From NCBI GenBank assembly GCA_016716235.1, contig JADJWS010000002.1, positions 434,001-498,000 on the forward strand: a stretch of DNA of 64,000 nt, read 5' to 3'. The stretch is from Candidatus Defluviilinea gracilis (lineage in GTDB: Bacteria; Chloroflexota; Anaerolineae; Anaerolineales; Villigracilaceae). The stretch's first letter is position 1. The number at the start of each line of letters is the position of its first letter. The position numbers and the translations under genes were made by a program. This document shows, piece after piece, positions 15,189 through 22,601 of this stretch. A model generated the notes under the pieces. The model worked only from the letters and a program-made list of their open reading frames with translations. It did not search any database and was not told the DNA's origin.

Positions 15189-16514
15189 ATGTTTGAAAAC
15201 CTCACCTCACGACTCAACCAAGTATTCGACCAACTGCGCCGACGCGGCAAACTCTCCGAAGCGGATGTGGACGCGGCGATGCGCGAAGTGCGCCTTGCCC
15301 TGCTCGAAGCGGACGTGCATTTCAGCGTCGTCAAAACATTCATCGCGCGTGTGCGTGAACGCGCCGTCGGCGCGGAAGTGTCGAAGGCGTTGGTTCCAGG
15401 TCAACAAGTAATCAAAATAGTCAACGAAGAGTTAATCGCGACTCTCGGCGAACCCGCGCCGCTGAAATTCTTTGGTCCCAAGCCGCATGTGATTATGATG
15501 GTGGGTTTGCAGGGATCGGGTAAAACGACTCACGCGGGCAAGATCGCAAAGATGCTGCGTTCAAAAGGGGAGCGGGTAATGCTCGTCGCAGGCGACCCGT
15601 ATCGCCCCGCCGCGGTGACTCAACTGCAACAACTCGGCGAACGGATTGATGTCCCCGTTGAGTCTGATTTGAATGTCAAGCCGCCAGAACTCGTCCAACG
15701 CGCGTTCGAAAAAGCCCAAAAGGGCGGATACGGCGTCGTGATCGTGGATACCGCTGGACGGTCGCAGTTGGACGCGGAGTTGATGAGCGAGTTAAAGTCC
15801 ATCGTGGCGAAAGTCCCGCCTGTGGAGACGTTGCTCGTGGTCGACTCAATGATCGGGCAGGAAGCGTTGAACATCGCGCAGGGATTCCGCGATAACGTTT
15901 CGATCACGGGATTGGTGATGACGAAAATGGATGGCGATTCGCGCGGCGGCGCGGCGATCTCGATCCGTTCGGTGACGGGTGTGCCGATTAAGTTTATCGG
16001 CACGGGTGAAAAATTGGATGCCCTCGAAACATATGACCCCGCGCGGTTGTCGTCTCGCATTTTGGGCATGGGCGACATGATCGGCTTGATCGAAAAAGCC
16101 GAAGCCGCGTTCGATCAGGAAGTGACGCAAAAATCTGCCGAGCGCATGATGAAGGGACAGTTCTCGCTCGAAGATTGGCTCGACCAAATGAAGCAGATGA
16201 AAAAGATGGGACCGCTCGCGCAGATCATGGACATGTTGCCTGGGCAAATGGGACAAGCCGCGCGTCAGATTGACCCGAAGGATATCGAAAAGAATTTCAA
16301 GCAGACCGAAGCCATCATCCATTCAATGACATTGAAAGAACGCCGCGACCCTGACATTTTGAACGCCTCACGCCGACGTCGCATCGCGGCTGGCTCTGGC
16401 ATGGAAGTGCAGGATGTGAACCGCCTGATCAAACAGTTCCGCGAAGCGCAGAAGATGATGAAGATGTTGACGAAGACGGGAGGAAAAGGATTGGGGAGGT
16501 TGTTTGGGGGTTAG
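15189..16514 (+). CDS. ffh: Signal recognition particle protein Ffh/SRP54
   Basis: The GTPase of the signal recognition particle; binds SRP RNA and signal sequences and docks on FtsY for co-translational membrane targeting. The 441-aa protein has the N domain (LTSRLNQVFDQLRRRGKL), G domain with GLQGSGKTTHAGK (G1), DPYRPAAVTQL, DTAGR (G3), TKMDGDSRGG (G4) and the closing loop GTGEKLDALE, then a Met-rich M domain (about 310-441) with the RNA-binding SRRRRIAAGSG motif. The start follows a TATAAT by 6 nt. Its receptor gene ftsY lies about 29 kb downstream with the same promoter design. Confidence 0.97.
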   Translation: MFENLTSRLNQVFDQLRRRGKLSEADVDAAMREVRLALLEADVHFSVVKTFIARVRERAVGAEVSKALVPGQQVIKIVNEELIATLGEPAPLKFFGPKPHVIMMVGLQGSGKTTHAGKIAKMLRSKGERVMLVAGDPYRPAAVTQLQQLGERIDVPVESDLNVKPPELVQRAFEKAQKGGYGVVIVDTAGRSQLDAELMSELKSIVAKVPPVETLLVVDSMIGQEALNIAQGFRDNVSITGLVMTKMDGDSRGGAAISIRSVTGVPIKFIGTGEKLDALETYDPARLSSRILGMGDMIGLIEKAEAAFDQEVTQKSAERMMKGQFSLEDWLDQMKQMKKMGPLAQIMDMLPGQMGQAARQIDPKDIEKNFKQTEAIIHSMTLKERRDPDILNASRRRRIAAGSGMEVQDVNRLIKQFREAQKMMKMLTKTGGKGLGRLFGG

Positions 16515-16577
16515 TTGGATAGTTTATTAGTTGGGTAGTTTGATAGTCGCGTGATTGCGGTTTGGCTGATTAATGTT

Positions 16578-16610
16578 GTAGGTCACGCTTAAAGCGTGAC
16601 CTACTTTTTT
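16578..16610 (+). terminator. Terminator after ffh
   Basis: A 13-bp perfect stem (GTAGGTCACGCTT / AAGCGTGACCTAC) followed by TTTTTT. The A/T-poor left flank means it mainly serves the plus strand. Confidence 0.85.
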
Positions 16611-16618
16611 GCTGAGAT

Positions 16619-17284
16619 TTATTGACAAGCCCGCTCGGGGATTCTCGAATCGCAGACTTTCACATCACGCAAGTAGTTCATCCATTGTGTAATTTCATCC
16701 TCTGACGGTTTATGCCTGAAGGCGACTTGCACAAGATAAAAACTGTCGTTGCCTTGAATCGCCTTCATGTAAGTAAACTCCACTTTTTGCGTGGACGGGT
16801 TCAAGGGGCAATATAACATCCAAAGCACGAAGTTGTATCCGTTTTCAACGCCATCGGCTACAGGATAAGACTCGCTGTTCTCACACGCGCCGAACCAGCG
16901 ATTCGTCATGGTCTCTTGGGCTTGTTGCGGGGTGGTATTCTTTTCGCCCAGATAAACCAGAACCGTGACCATGGTTGTCCAGTCTTCGACAGTCTCGTTT
17001 TCTGCGATCATCTCGGTGATGGTTTCATTTCCCTGCTCTGCCTGATAGCCGATCTTGAATCCATCGGGTAGTCCTGCCAGGAGATTTTCGTTTTCCAACC
17101 CTATTCCAGATTCAGGCGTATCCGCTGGAGGAGGCTGAGTGAAAAACTCGGTCGGCATGGGCGGGATAGTGATGATTGTTTGAGGGGTTGCCGTTGCCAG
17201 GCTGGGCAGGTACGCCGATGAACAAGCAAGGATGAAAATGCTGGTAATGAAGATTGCACTAATCGCTGCTGTTGATTTTTTCAT
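16619..17284 (-). CDS. Predicted lipoprotein of unknown function
   Basis: A 221-aa secreted protein with signal peptide and lipobox ILAC (Cys21), then a Pro/Thr-rich spacer and a mixed alpha/beta domain. Cys occurs at CENS, YCPL, CDSR and RACQ near the end, suggesting disulfides. I do not recognise the family. AGGAGT lies 8 nt before the ATG. Upstream, at 17350-17381, is one copy of a 32-bp repeat shared with the two-component operon at 19.2 kb, so a common regulator is possible. Confidence 0.72.
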   Translation of the reverse strand: MKKSTAAISAIFITSIFILACSSAYLPSLATATPQTIITIPPMPTEFFTQPPPADTPESGIGLENENLLAGLPDGFKIGYQAEQGNETITEMIAENETVEDWTTMVTVLVYLGEKNTTPQQAQETMTNRWFGACENSESYPVADGVENGYNFVLWMLYCPLNPSTQKVEFTYMKAIQGNDSFYLVQVAFRHKPSEDEITQWMNYLRDVKVCDSRIPERACQ

Positions 17285-17349
17285 AGGAACTGACTCCTAA
17301 CAATGTGATGCCCTGTTATGCCATGCCATGCCCGTCTCGCAGCTTTCCT

Positions 17350-17381
17350 CCCTCCTCTCTTCACACCGAAGTCACAACCGA
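17350..17381 (+). repeat. 32-bp direct repeat, left copy
   Basis: Matches 19220-19251 at 31 of 32 positions. It contains two 11-nt steps, TTCACACCGAA and GTCACAACCGA, like a tandem response-regulator box. The two copies bracket the toxin-antitoxin genes (17.4-19.2 kb), so the repeat may instead be a recombination or insertion scar. Confidence 0.7.
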
Positions 17382-17423
17382 ATTGAGCTGGTCGTAGTGA
17401 ATTCACCGAGGGAGCATTTTCTC

Positions 17424-17618
17424 CTACACAACATCCCACGAAGTCAAGCGCGGCTTCTCATCTATTTCCTGTCCCGTTTTGATAGCCTGCTTGGCTGAGC
17501 GGCGATACTTTCGATGCGCGCTGGATTTCATCCATCGCAACGTCTTGCGAAAAGAGCGCGTGTGGCAACGGTGTCGTTTTGCTTTGTTGAGTTTTGTAAC
17601 AACAGCCATGTTGGGCAT
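17424..17618 (-). CDS. Possible small basic protein downstream of yoeB
   Basis: A 64-aa Arg/Lys-rich frame starting 4 nt after the YoeB-like stop, so it could be the third gene of that transcript. It contains HRKYRRSAKQAIKTGQEID and ends RLTSWDVV. No ribosome site is clear and I cannot assign a family. The best support is its position and the absence of any competing gene in 17285-17622. Confidence 0.35.
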   Translation of the reverse strand: MPNMAVVTKLNKAKRHRCHTRSFRKTLRWMKSSAHRKYRRSAKQAIKTGQEIDEKPRLTSWDVV

Positions 17619-17622
17619 CGCT

Positions 17623-17883
17623 TTACTTCGAGTAATGATAGCGGCAGGAAATAATCACGAGATCTGTTTTTGATACCCCATAAACCAGACGATGTTCGTC
17701 GTCAATTCGTCGAGACCAATAACCCGATAGGTCCGCCTTTAACGCTTCGGGTTTTCCAATCCCTTCAAATGGTGTGCGTACTGTGTCTTTGATCAGTTGA
17801 TTGATCCGTTTCAGTAGCTGGCGATCTTTCTCCTGAAACCATAGATAATCCTCCCAAGCCGATTCGGTGAAGACCAGCCTCAT
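17623..17883 (-). CDS. yoeB: Txe/YoeB family mRNA interferase toxin
   Basis: An 86-aa RelE-superfamily toxin that in this family binds the ribosomal A site and cleaves mRNA. It opens MRLVFTESAWEDYLWFQ, with IGKPEALK(A)DLSGYWSRRI in the middle and HRLVYGV plus the terminal CRYHY, containing the Glu, Arg, His and Tyr catalytic positions of YoeB. Length is normal. It overlaps the antitoxin gene by 4 nt, the usual arrangement for translational coupling. Confidence 0.93.
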   Translation of the reverse strand: MRLVFTESAWEDYLWFQEKDRQLLKRINQLIKDTVRTPFEGIGKPEALKADLSGYWSRRIDDEHRLVYGVSKTDLVIISCRYHYSK

Positions 17884-18134
17884 GCCTCATCCAGTTCGCG
17901 CTCGGTTACCTTTCCTGCTTGCGCCTCCGCCATGGACTTTCGAAGACGCGCGGCGTTTGCAGGATTAGACAACAGGTAGGCTGTTTCCTGCCATGAATTG
18001 AATTCATCCAAAGATAGAAGGACAATTTGCTGACCCGTTTCGGTCGTGATAATCGTCGGCTCGGCGTCTGAAAAGATTTTCTTGATCAGCGAGTCGAGAT
18101 TGCGTTTTGCCTCGTTAACTGTCACCATGTTCAT
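17880..18134 (-). CDS. yefM: Phd/YefM family antitoxin
   Basis: An 84-aa antitoxin that neutralises YoeB and normally represses its own operon with the toxin as corepressor. The N-terminal DNA-binding Phd fold is seen in TVNEAKRNLDSLI and TIITTETGQQIVLLSLDEF; NSWQETAYLLSNPANAARL leads into the toxin-binding C-terminal helix. The start may be Met1 (18134) or Met3 (18128). The upstream 70 bp would hold the autoregulated promoter. Confidence 0.92.
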   Translation of the reverse strand: MNMVTVNEAKRNLDSLIKKIFSDAEPTIITTETGQQIVLLSLDEFNSWQETAYLLSNPANAARLRKSMAEAQAGKVTERELDEA

Positions 18135-18204
18135 GGTTCACCTCAGGCAGATGATAAGCATCTGCAAACGCTTCCGCGTGTGCCATTTTTCATCGCTAGG
18201 AAGA

Positions 18205-18552
18205 TTATACACCCTCCACATCCGTGGGCTGAAAGCGCAAGTTTGCCTTGCGGGTACGCGAGGAGTTCCCGTTCTTTGTGCTGACCTTCCTCGCCGTCTC
18301 ACGTGAGATAACTTTTGGATTTTTTACGCGAGAACGAATAGGAGCAAGTTCGCCAACATCCACAAAAACAACATTTACATCTTTCTTTGGGGCGTGCTTG
18401 AGCATAAAGCGCGTATAGCCCTTGTCGCGGGAATCGAGCAAAATGACTTCCGCGCCATCGGGAATCTGTTCGCTGAATTTGGGATGCATGGCAATAAAGC
18501 GCGTGAACTCAACGAAGAGGTCTCCATGCTTTAGGGTATATAGATCACTCAT
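18205..18552 (-). CDS. DUF5647-like protein in a toxin-antitoxin operon
   Basis: A 115-aa protein. The first half (LYTLKHGDLFVEFTRFIAMHP, then IPDGAEVILLDSRDKGYTRFML) resembles DUF5647 proteins from memory. The second half is a basic tail (RSRVKNPKVISRETARKVS) that could bind DNA or RNA. It overlaps the TumE-like gene by 8 nt and is third in a transcript with two TA-type genes, so it may be an accessory or second antitoxin. This role is inference. Confidence 0.6.
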   Translation of the reverse strand: MSDLYTLKHGDLFVEFTRFIAMHPKFSEQIPDGAEVILLDSRDKGYTRFMLKHAPKKDVNVVFVDVGELAPIRSRVKNPKVISRETARKVSTKNGNSSRTRKANLRFQPTDVEGV

Positions 18553-18898
18553 AGTTCATCTCCTTCAAAAATCGCTCGATTTCCAAACGAACAATTTCCA
18601 GGTCGTTATTGGGATCACCAGTTAGCGCCGAAATGGCAACGATTCCGTCTGCGTTATGAAAGTGATGAGGAAAACTTGACAGATCGGAATGATGAGGGGC
18701 ATTATCCCAGCCTAAAATTCGCTTCTCGCCCTGTGTGAGAGTGTAAGAGTATTTATCGTTGCTCTCGTTGAAGTAAATATCGAGAATATAGCCGCCCTTA
18801 AGTTGAATCCGCCACTTGGTCAGAAGATCATGTACCGAGACGACAAGAGCGCAGGTTGCGACGAAACGGTTTAATGCGGCTTCGATTGGAGCAGCCAT
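18545..18898 (-). CDS. TumE family (DUF6516) toxin-like protein
   Basis: A 117-aa protein matching the plan of TumE/DUF6516 proteins: an N-terminal helix, a beta-hairpin (IQLKGGYILDIYFNES), YSYTLTQGEKRILGWDNAPHH and SSFPHHFH. The signature WDNAPHH...FPHH is intact. Members are annotated as toxin components. It overlaps the upstream 95-aa gene by 28 nt and the downstream DUF5647-like gene by 8 nt, so three proteins are made from one compact mRNA. Confidence 0.75.
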   Translation of the reverse strand: MAAPIEAALNRFVATCALVVSVHDLLTKWRIQLKGGYILDIYFNESNDKYSYTLTQGEKRILGWDNAPHHSDLSSFPHHFHNADGIVAISALTGDPNNDLEIVRLEIERFLKEMNYE

Positions 18899-19158
18899 TC
18901 CAGCACCCGCTTCATCAGGTCTGCTTGCTTTAAAGCGTCAAGCGCATTTCGCCACTCGATGGAATCTTCCCAGTCGGGGTGCTCCCGTCCTTTTCCTTCT
19001 GCGAGGCGCGTCTCAAGCGATTCCAACGACACGTTGTATTGCGTCTCAAAGCGTTGGATCATCGCTTGCAAGACCGACTCGCGGCGCGACAAATCGTCGC
19101 GCAGGCGGGTCAATGCGTTGCGTGAGATATTTTTGGGGAAAGGGGCGAACGCTTGCAT
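18871..19158 (-). CDS. Putative antitoxin partner of the TumE-like protein
   Basis: A 95-aa, largely helical, charged protein (LTRLRDDLSRRESVLQAMI, then YNVSLESLETRL and HPDWEDSIEWRNALDAL). Small helical proteins with a DWEDSIEW-type segment are typical partners of DUF6516 toxins, and this gene leads the operon as antitoxins usually do. Assignment is by context and pattern memory, not by a named domain. Confidence 0.6.
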   Translation of the reverse strand: MQAFAPFPKNISRNALTRLRDDLSRRESVLQAMIQRFETQYNVSLESLETRLAEGKGREHPDWEDSIEWRNALDALKQADLMKRVLEWLLQSKPH

Positions 19159-19219
19159 GGGGCGATTATAGCATTGTTGGGAATGATGGGAAACTGTGGA
19201 ATTTACGAACTACAAAGTT

Positions 19220-19261
19220 CCCTCCTCTCTTCACACCGAATTCACAACCGACTCCTATACT
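19220..19261 (+). promoter_or_regulatory. Putative tandem response-regulator box and -10 of the two-component operon
   Basis: 19220-19251 is the right copy of the 32-bp repeat. Within it two 11-nt units, TTCACACCGAA (19230-19240) and TTCACAACCGA (19241-19251), abut exactly, and TATACT follows at 19256-19261. OmpR-family regulators bind direct repeats at 11-nt spacing in place of a -35 box, as PhoB does, so autoactivation by the regulator at 19800 is plausible. Confidence 0.5.
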
Positions 19262-19292
19262 CCGAGCATCAGTTCAAAACAAAGGAGTAAAC

Positions 19293-19691
19293 ATGAACGG
19301 AAAAATTGCACTACGTGTCGTTGCGGGGTTGGTCTTGCTGGCGGTCATCGCCGCCATCGGCTTCTTCGCGTTTCAGGCGGGAGTCGCCCAAGGCTCGCCG
19401 ATCACCATCGAAGCGCCTTCGGGCGAAGGGATGCCCATGCCGTATCCGCATTACGAGTATGGATACGGGATGCGCGGTCATCATCCATTCGGATTTGGCT
19501 TCGGATGCTTGATTCCCCTCGTTGGCATCTTCCTGCTTGTCCTCGCGCTCAAGTCATTCCGCGTGATGATGTGGGGTCCGCGCTGGGGCTGGGGAGGTCG
19601 TCATGGCTGGGGCGAGCACAACGTCCCGCCAATGTTCGATGAGTGGCATAAGAAAGCGCACGGTGAGTCGGCCGAAGAAAAGAAAGAATAA
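19293..19691 (+). CDS. Small two-TM membrane protein, first gene of a two-component operon
   Basis: A 132-aa protein: an N-terminal TM helix (about 6-28), a short extracytoplasmic loop rich in Met, Pro, Tyr, His and Gly (MPMPYPHYEYGYGMRGHH), a second TM helix (about 68-88), then a Trp/Gly/His-rich tail (WGWGGRHGWGEH) ending in Glu/Lys. The Met/His-rich loop could bind a metal, possibly copper, which the downstream kinase might sense; this is inference. AAAGGAG lies before the ATG. It is co-oriented with the response regulator, separated by a hairpin. Confidence 0.72.
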   Translation: MNGKIALRVVAGLVLLAVIAAIGFFAFQAGVAQGSPITIEAPSGEGMPMPYPHYEYGYGMRGHHPFGFGFGCLIPLVGIFLLVLALKSFRVMMWGPRWGWGGRHGWGEHNVPPMFDEWHKKAHGESAEEKKE

Positions 19692-19697
19692 GAACGT

Positions 19698-19739
19698 ATA
19701 ATGGTCGTGAGGCGGCAAGATTCTCCGCCTCACGATCTT
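19698..19739 (+). terminator. Hairpin between the small membrane gene and the response regulator gene
   Basis: A 10-bp perfect stem (CGTGAGGCGG 19707-19716 / CCGCCTCACG 19726-19735) followed by ATCTTT. A TATAAT (19698-19703) lies directly before it. It may partly terminate the first gene's transcript or be a promoter-proximal hairpin for the response regulator. Confidence 0.5.
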
Positions 19740-19799
19740 TCCACTTTCCACTTTCTTCACCAATGAAAGTAGAAAGTGGAAACTCGACCATCCCTCACC

Positions 19800-20486
19800 A
19801 TGAAAACCATCCTCGTTGTAGACGACGAACCCAAGATCACCCAACTCGTGCGCGATTATCTCGAACGCGCGGGATTTGGCGTTTTGATCGCGCATGATGG
19901 GAAGAATGCCTTGTCGCATGCAAAAACGGATAAACCCGACGCGGTCATTCTGGACCTCGGCCTGCCTCAGCTCGATGGGCTGGATTTCACCCGCGAGTTT
20001 CGCAAAACATCCAACGCGCCGATCATCATGCTCACCGCCCGCGCCGACGAATCGGACAAACTCATCGGGCTCGAACTCGGCGCGGACGATTATATGACCA
20101 AGCCATTCAGCCCGAAAGAATTGGTGGCGCGTGTCCGTGCAATGTTTCGACGGATTGAGAATGCGACCAGCATGAGCTCAGAAATGATCCGCGTGGCAGA
20201 CCTCACTCTCGATGTGCCGCGGATGCGTGTCACTGCTGAGAAGCACGAGATCGAAGAGTTGACTCCCACCGAATTTGAATTGCTCGCCACCCTCGCCCGC
20301 CAGCCTGGGCGAGTCTTCACCCGCGCCCAATTGTTGGATGCGATTCACGGCGTGGCATTTGAATCTTATGAACGCGCCATTGACGCGCACATCAAAAACA
20401 TCCGCCGCAAAGTGGAAGTCAAAGCGAGCGAGCCGAAGTATGTGTTGACTGTGTACGGCGTTGGATACAAATTTTCGGATAAATAA
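19800..20486 (+). CDS. OmpR/PhoB family response regulator
   Basis: A 228-aa transcription factor. Receiver domain 1-118 with the acidic DDE pocket, phospho-Asp in VILDLGLPQLDG, LTARAD, and the Lys of DYMTKPFSP; then a C-terminal winged helix (about 130-226) with ELTPTEFELLATLARQPGRVFTRAQLLD and YVLTVYGVGYKF. I start at ATG 19800, directly before the canonical KTILVVDDEP, rather than 24 nt upstream. Partner kinase is the next gene. The 11-nt tandem repeats at 19230-19251 are a candidate binding site. Confidence 0.95.
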   Translation: MKTILVVDDEPKITQLVRDYLERAGFGVLIAHDGKNALSHAKTDKPDAVILDLGLPQLDGLDFTREFRKTSNAPIIMLTARADESDKLIGLELGADDYMTKPFSPKELVARVRAMFRRIENATSMSSEMIRVADLTLDVPRMRVTAEKHEIEELTPTEFELLATLARQPGRVFTRAQLLDAIHGVAFESYERAIDAHIKNIRRKVEVKASEPKYVLTVYGVGYKFSDK

Positions 20487-20495
20487 GATGCCTCT

Positions 20496-20633
20496 GCTGG
20501 TTGAGTAGCCCTGAGCGTTCGTTGCGAAGGGCGTATCGAAACCAGCATGTAAGCAAAGCAATTTCTGTTTGAAGAGTATGTCTGTAACTGGTGGTTTCGA
20601 TACGGCGGACGAACGCCGCCTACTCAACCACCG
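20496..20633. repeat. Paired palindromic repeat element, copy A
   Basis: Left arm (CTGGTTGAGTAG ... GTATCGAAACCAG), a core of about 42 bp containing GTAAGCAAAGCAATT, and an inverted right arm (GTGGTTTCGATAC ... CTACTCAACCACC). The same architecture recurs at 23781-23962 and 25091-25233. It separates the response regulator gene from the kinase gene. Confidence 0.85.
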
Positions 20634-20637
20634 AAGT

Positions 20638-21780
20638 ATGAATGAAATGACCCACTCCCACCCTCACCGCTCCAAACCACCTTGGTGGCCCGACAACGAA
20701 GAATGGCCCCCCAAACGTTGGCGTCACATGCGCGGCAAACCTTTCTTCCGCAGGATGGGATGTTTTTTCATCCTGTTCAGTTTCTTCGCGTGCATCGGCG
20801 TGATGGCGATGCTGCGATTCTTCCTCGATCCATTCGTTGAATTTCATAACATGCCGCCGATGATGCCGCCAATGGATCGCCCAGGTTTCATCGTGCCGTT
20901 TGGGTTTATCGGCTTCCTCATTTTGATAGCAACTGTATTTTTTGCCGTTCGCAATTTGCGGCGAATGTCCATGCCGTTGGATGAATTGCTCGAAGCGTCG
21001 AGCCGCGTGGCGGATGGCGACTTTGCCGTGCGCGTGGAGGAGCGGGGACCGTTTGAAGTCCGCGCGTTGTTGCGGGAGTTCAACTCGATGGCACAGAAAT
21101 TGGAGTTGAACGATAAACAACGCCGCAACATGCTGGCGGATATTTCCCACGAACTCCGCTCGCCGATCACGATCATGCAGGGCAACCTCGAAGGGATGAT
21201 TGACGGAGTCTACGCGGCGGATACGGAGCGATTGAAGTCGCTGTACGATGAGACGCAAATCCTTTCGCGGCTGGTGGACGACTTGCGGACTCTCGCGCTC
21301 GCCGAAAGCGGGTCACTGCAATTGAAGCGCGAGGCGACCGATTTGGGTTTGTTGATTCGTGAAGTCCTTTCGGGTTTTGAATCACGGGCAAATGAAAAGA
21401 AGTTCAGGTTTGAGTTTCAACTAGATGATGTGGAAGCAATTGAAATTGACCCATTGCGCATCCGCGAGGTGTTGACGAATATCGTGGCGAATGCGGTGAG
21501 ATATACCCCAAGCAGAGGGGAGATAAAGGTTGGGGTGACTGAATCAGCTGTCCCTGAGATTCGAAGCGTGACGGTCTTCGTCCAAGATAGCGGGGAGGGA
21601 ATCCAAGCCGACGATCTGAGTCGTATCTTCGACCGATTCTACAAATCCAGCGATTCGGGTGGGATGGGGCTGGGGCTGTCCATTGCGAAATATCTGGTTG
21701 AGGCGCACGGCGGCAAGATTTGGGCGGAATCCGAAATGGGGCAGGGGACGAGGATTTCGTTCACGTTACCGATTCTGTAA
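20638..21780 (+). CDS. Sensor histidine kinase
   Basis: A 380-aa membrane kinase. After a His/Trp/Pro-rich cytoplasmic start it has TM1 (about 42-65), a short extracytoplasmic loop rich in Met and Pro (HNMPPMMPPMDRPG), TM2 (about 86-106), a HAMP domain, the H-box DISHELRSPITIM, and an HATPase domain with N-box NIVANAVRYTP, DSGEGI and GMGLGLSIAKYL. The small Met-rich loop echoes the loop of the 19293 protein and suggests metal sensing. The frame is open further upstream but there it reads through repeat copy A; ATG 20638 or 20647 is the probable start. Confidence 0.92.
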   Translation: MNEMTHSHPHRSKPPWWPDNEEWPPKRWRHMRGKPFFRRMGCFFILFSFFACIGVMAMLRFFLDPFVEFHNMPPMMPPMDRPGFIVPFGFIGFLILIATVFFAVRNLRRMSMPLDELLEASSRVADGDFAVRVEERGPFEVRALLREFNSMAQKLELNDKQRRNMLADISHELRSPITIMQGNLEGMIDGVYAADTERLKSLYDETQILSRLVDDLRTLALAESGSLQLKREATDLGLLIREVLSGFESRANEKKFRFEFQLDDVEAIEIDPLRIREVLTNIVANAVRYTPSRGEIKVGVTESAVPEIRSVTVFVQDSGEGIQADDLSRIFDRFYKSSDSGGMGLGLSIAKYLVEAHGGKIWAESEMGQGTRISFTLPIL

Positions 21781-21790
21781 ACCTGAGGGG

Positions 21791-21796
21791 TATAAT
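21791..21796 (+). promoter_or_regulatory. Leaderless promoter of the brnT-like gene
   Basis: TATAAT ends 6 nt before the ATG at 21803, with no ribosome-binding site between. Confidence 0.5.
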
Positions 21797-21802
21797 TTGG
21801 AC

Positions 21803-22099
21803 ATGAAGTATATTTTTCAGTGGGACGACAATAAAGCGCGCAGTAATCTGGCGAAACATAAAGTGAGTTTCGACGAAGGCAAGACAATTTTTTACGACCC
21901 GTTCATTATTACGTTTGACGATGAGTCTCATTCGCGTCATGAAGAGCGGTTGATCAGCATAGGCACATCGTTCAACGAAAGACTTTTGCTGGTTGTCCAT
22001 TTGGAAAGAGAAGAGACATCCGAAGGCGTGTTCATCCGAATGATCAGTTGTCGCAAGGCGACTCAACTTGAAAGAAATTTATATGAAGAAGGCGAATAA
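21803..22099 (+). CDS. brnT: BrnT family toxin-like protein
   Basis: A 98-aa protein of the BrnT (DUF497) family, a RelE-like ribonuclease fold. Hallmarks: FQWDDNKARSNLAKHKVSFDEG at the N-terminus, DDESHSRHEERLISIG in the middle, LLLVVHLERE and IRMISCRKATQLERNLYEE at the end, including the Arg/Lys catalytic area. The start at 21803 follows a TATAAT by 6 nt. It overlaps the next gene by 17 nt, and the pair should be cotranscribed as a toxin-antitoxin unit. Confidence 0.9.
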   Translation: MKYIFQWDDNKARSNLAKHKVSFDEGKTIFYDPFIITFDDESHSRHEERLISIGTSFNERLLLVVHLEREETSEGVFIRMISCRKATQLERNLYEEGE

Positions 22100-22430
22100 C
22101 ACATCTAAAACTTTTGATGACGACATGCTCCCTGAATATGATTTCAAGGGGCAGAAGGGCGCGCGAGGCAAATATTATCTTGGACCGAAGCAGGCTCACT
22201 CGGTTCATGTCCGTCATGCAGACGGCACGATCACCAGGCAGAGTTTTGATTCTCTGCAAAAGGTGATTTTGCTTGACGCCGATGTCGCGGCGCGGTTCCC
22301 TGATTCGGAGAGCGTAAACCGCGCCTTGCGAACGTTGATCTCGCTTGTGCCTGAGAAGCAAGTCGGCGAGAAGAACGCGGGCTATCGAACTTCCAAGCCT
22401 GCGAGGCGGAAAACGGCTGGCAGAAGATAG
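22083..22430 (+). CDS. Putative antitoxin of the BrnT-like toxin
   Basis: A 115-aa protein. Its N-terminus holds the segment DMLPEYDFKGQKGARGKYY, widespread in small antitoxin-like proteins that neighbour BrnT or RelE toxins. The middle is an alpha/beta stretch (SLQKVILLDADVAARFPDSESVNRALRTL is a plausible regulator fold) and the end is very basic (KPARRKTAGRR), fitting DNA binding. It overlaps brnT by 17 nt. Antitoxin function is inferred from position. Confidence 0.65.
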   Translation: MKKANNTSKTFDDDMLPEYDFKGQKGARGKYYLGPKQAHSVHVRHADGTITRQSFDSLQKVILLDADVAARFPDSESVNRALRTLISLVPEKQVGEKNAGYRTSKPARRKTAGRR

Positions 22431-22601
22431 GCAAATGAGCGGGGAGAAAGTCTGGTAAAATGGCGACTGCGATTTCAGCCCGCATGTGTTCCTTTCACAC
22501 ACACCTCTCTATGCCTGCCTGAAACGTAAATCAAAATGTGTCGCGTAGTTGGCGTTCTCTAACGCCAGCGGATGCACAAAAATTTATAGGAGAAAAGCAA
22601 G

